A stretch of DNA of 7,126 nucleotides from Oscillospiraceae bacterium (lineage in GTDB: Bacteria > Bacillota > Clostridia > Oscillospirales > Acutalibacteraceae), in NCBI GenBank assembly GCA_003517915.1, contig DOZQ01000096.1:3406-10531 (forward strand), in the 5' to 3' direction. This document shows, one piece after another, positions 6,712 through 7,126 of the stretch (its first letter is position 1; every line of letters begins with the position of its first letter). A program made the translations under genes and the position numbers. Under the pieces are notes generated by a model, which saw only the letters and a list, made by a program, of their open reading frames with translations, did not search any database and was not told the origin of the DNA.

Positions 6712-6740
6712 TTGACAAATGTCGATTTGTCCTTTAAAGT
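6712..6740 (+). promoter_or_regulatory. Rightward sigma-A-type promoter
   Basis: A perfect -35 TTGACA (6712-6717), a 17-nt spacer, and TAAAGT (6735-6740, 4 of 6 bases) as -10. The start point would be near 6747. The early transcript carries a small CGTGC/GCACG hairpin (6756-6769). The promoter serves the possible 32-residue peptide and perhaps the gene beginning at 7121, as no terminator is seen between them. Confidence 0.6.
6714..6731. promoter_or_regulatory. Inverted-repeat operator inside the rightward promoter
   Basis: GACAAAT and ATTTGTC form a perfect 7-bp inverted repeat with a 4-bp spacer, filling the end of the -35 and most of the spacer. A bound protein would block polymerase, so a repressor site is likely. 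The left half also contains GACAAATGTC, which resembles the TACANNTGTA sites of BlaI/CopY repressors but differs at both ends; no regulator can be named. Confidence 0.4.
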
Positions 6741-6810
6741 AATTATATAAATTAACGTGCACGAGCACGAAAAGGGATGGTTCGTTCATATAAGGGAAGA
6801 AGAAGCAAAT

Positions 6811-6909
6811 ATGATGGGAAAGGCTAAAAGAGACGCGGCATATCTCTTGGCGACCGCCTTGACAATATCTATGCTGCTTCATGTTGTGCTCCTGCGCGGC
6901 AGAGGTTAA
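6811..6909 (+). CDS. Possible 32-residue membrane peptide
   Basis: A short frame of 32 codons with a basic start (GKAKRD, 3-8), one hydrophobic stretch (AAYLLATALTISMLLHVVLL) long enough to cross the membrane, and a basic end (RGRG). It lies about 65 nt after the predicted start of the rightward transcript. The ribosome site is weak: GGGA (6794-6797) is about 13 nt before the ATG. It could be a small membrane protein or an upstream peptide affecting the gene at 7121. No homolog is known to me. Confidence 0.4.
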   Translation: MMGKAKRDAAYLLATALTISMLLHVVLLRGRG

Positions 6910-6980
6910 AAATAGGCAAAGATACTAAGAATGATGATGGTTTATACATATACATATATTCATTCATTGCGATATTTTCA

Positions 6981-7037
6981 GCAAATTGACAAAGTATGAA
7001 TATAAAGTAAGCTGCTTAAAGCCGATTGTCAATTTGC
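6981..7037 (+). repeat. 12-bp inverted repeat in the rightward leader
   Basis: GCAAATTGACAA (6981-6992) and TTGTCAATTTGC (7026-7037) are perfect reverse complements separated by 33 nt, which include a second small dyad TAAGC-T-GCTTA (7008-7018). In RNA this would make a 12-bp stem ending 4 nt before a perfect AAGGAGG (7042-7048). That ribosome-binding sequence has no start codon at usable distance; the nearest ATG is 28 nt away at 7077. I do not recognise a known riboswitch. Confidence 0.45.
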
Positions 7038-7120
7038 GCGGAAGGAGGGAATCGCCCGACAAAAGATTATATTCGCATGGCAAAAACACACCGAACACAA
7101 AAAGAAAGGAAGTCAACCAA

Positions 7121-7126
7121 ATGAGA
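7121..7126 (+). CDS. Start of a gene running off the window
   Basis: Only ATG AGA is present. The start is supported by AAAGGAAG (7105-7112) with 8 to 10 nt spacing. A 15-codon frame from 7077 (MAKTHRTQKERKSTK) ends in a TGA that overlaps this ATG as ATGA, but that frame has no good ribosome site. The product cannot be judged. Its divergent position next to a sortase operon makes a surface protein a reasonable guess, no more. Confidence 0.5.

Larger units (their letters stand above)
6384..6810. other. Divergent control region
   Basis: Strongly AT-rich DNA between the leftward sortase operon and the rightward small-peptide transcript. It holds a promoter for each direction, a perfect 18-bp palindrome, an inverted repeat inside the rightward promoter, and weaker AT-rich repeats (6560-6573, 6614-6638, 6674-6697). 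No protein-coding frame is supported between 6384 and 6810. Confidence 0.6.

Noticed and set aside
6777..6827. 16-codon plus-strand frame overlapping the small membrane peptide
   Set aside because: No ribosome site at usable distance, and its product is a short basic string with no sign of selection.

Overview
The window looks like a chromosomal segment of a low-to-moderate GC Firmicute, most likely a member of the Clostridia. The evidence is AT-rich intergenic DNA, strong purine-rich Shine-Dalgarno sites before most genes, sigma-A-type promoters, a class D-like sortase, and a HelD of the Firmicutes type. No rRNA, tRNA, CRISPR array, insertion sequence or phage gene is visible.

Layout, left to right. 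Positions 1-206 hold no gene I can support. Positions 207-3872 carry a three-gene operon on the minus strand. Its order of transcription is an AraC-type regulator fused to a GNAT acetyltransferase domain (3872-3027), then a HelD-like RNA polymerase-recycling ATPase (3034-986), then a stand-alone GNAT acetyltransferase of the PF12746 type (938-207). The first two genes overlap by 8 nt and the third starts 47 nt downstream. The set resembles a regulated stress or drug-response unit: a regulator that may sense through its C-terminal domain, a motor that clears stalled RNA polymerase, and an acetyltransferase. The inducing signal is unknown.

Positions 3873-4265 are intergenic, with a candidate promoter/operator for the HelD operon and a likely terminator for the next operon. 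Positions 4266-6383 hold a second minus-strand three-gene operon. Its order is a small secreted protein (6383-5859), a class D-like sortase (5842-5192), and a four-helix membrane protein with a large extracytoplasmic domain (5195-4266). These genes are tightly packed (16-nt gap, then a 4-nt ATGA overlap), so they probably act together at the cell surface. None of the three carries a recognisable LPXTG-type sorting signal, so the sortase substrate lies elsewhere.

Positions 6384-7120 form a divergent control region. Leftward there is an extended -10 promoter for the sortase operon, with a perfect 18-bp palindrome just upstream. Rightward there is a good sigma-A promoter with an inverted repeat between -35 and -10. 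It is followed by a possible 32-residue membrane peptide, a leader with a 12-bp inverted repeat and an orphan Shine-Dalgarno sequence, and the first two codons of a gene that runs off the window at 7121. That gene may belong to the surface system, but this cannot be seen here.

The most interesting parts are the HelD operon with its fused regulator/acetyltransferase, the substrate-less sortase module with unknown partners, and the structured rightward leader. All family assignments are from motif recognition by eye; no search was run.
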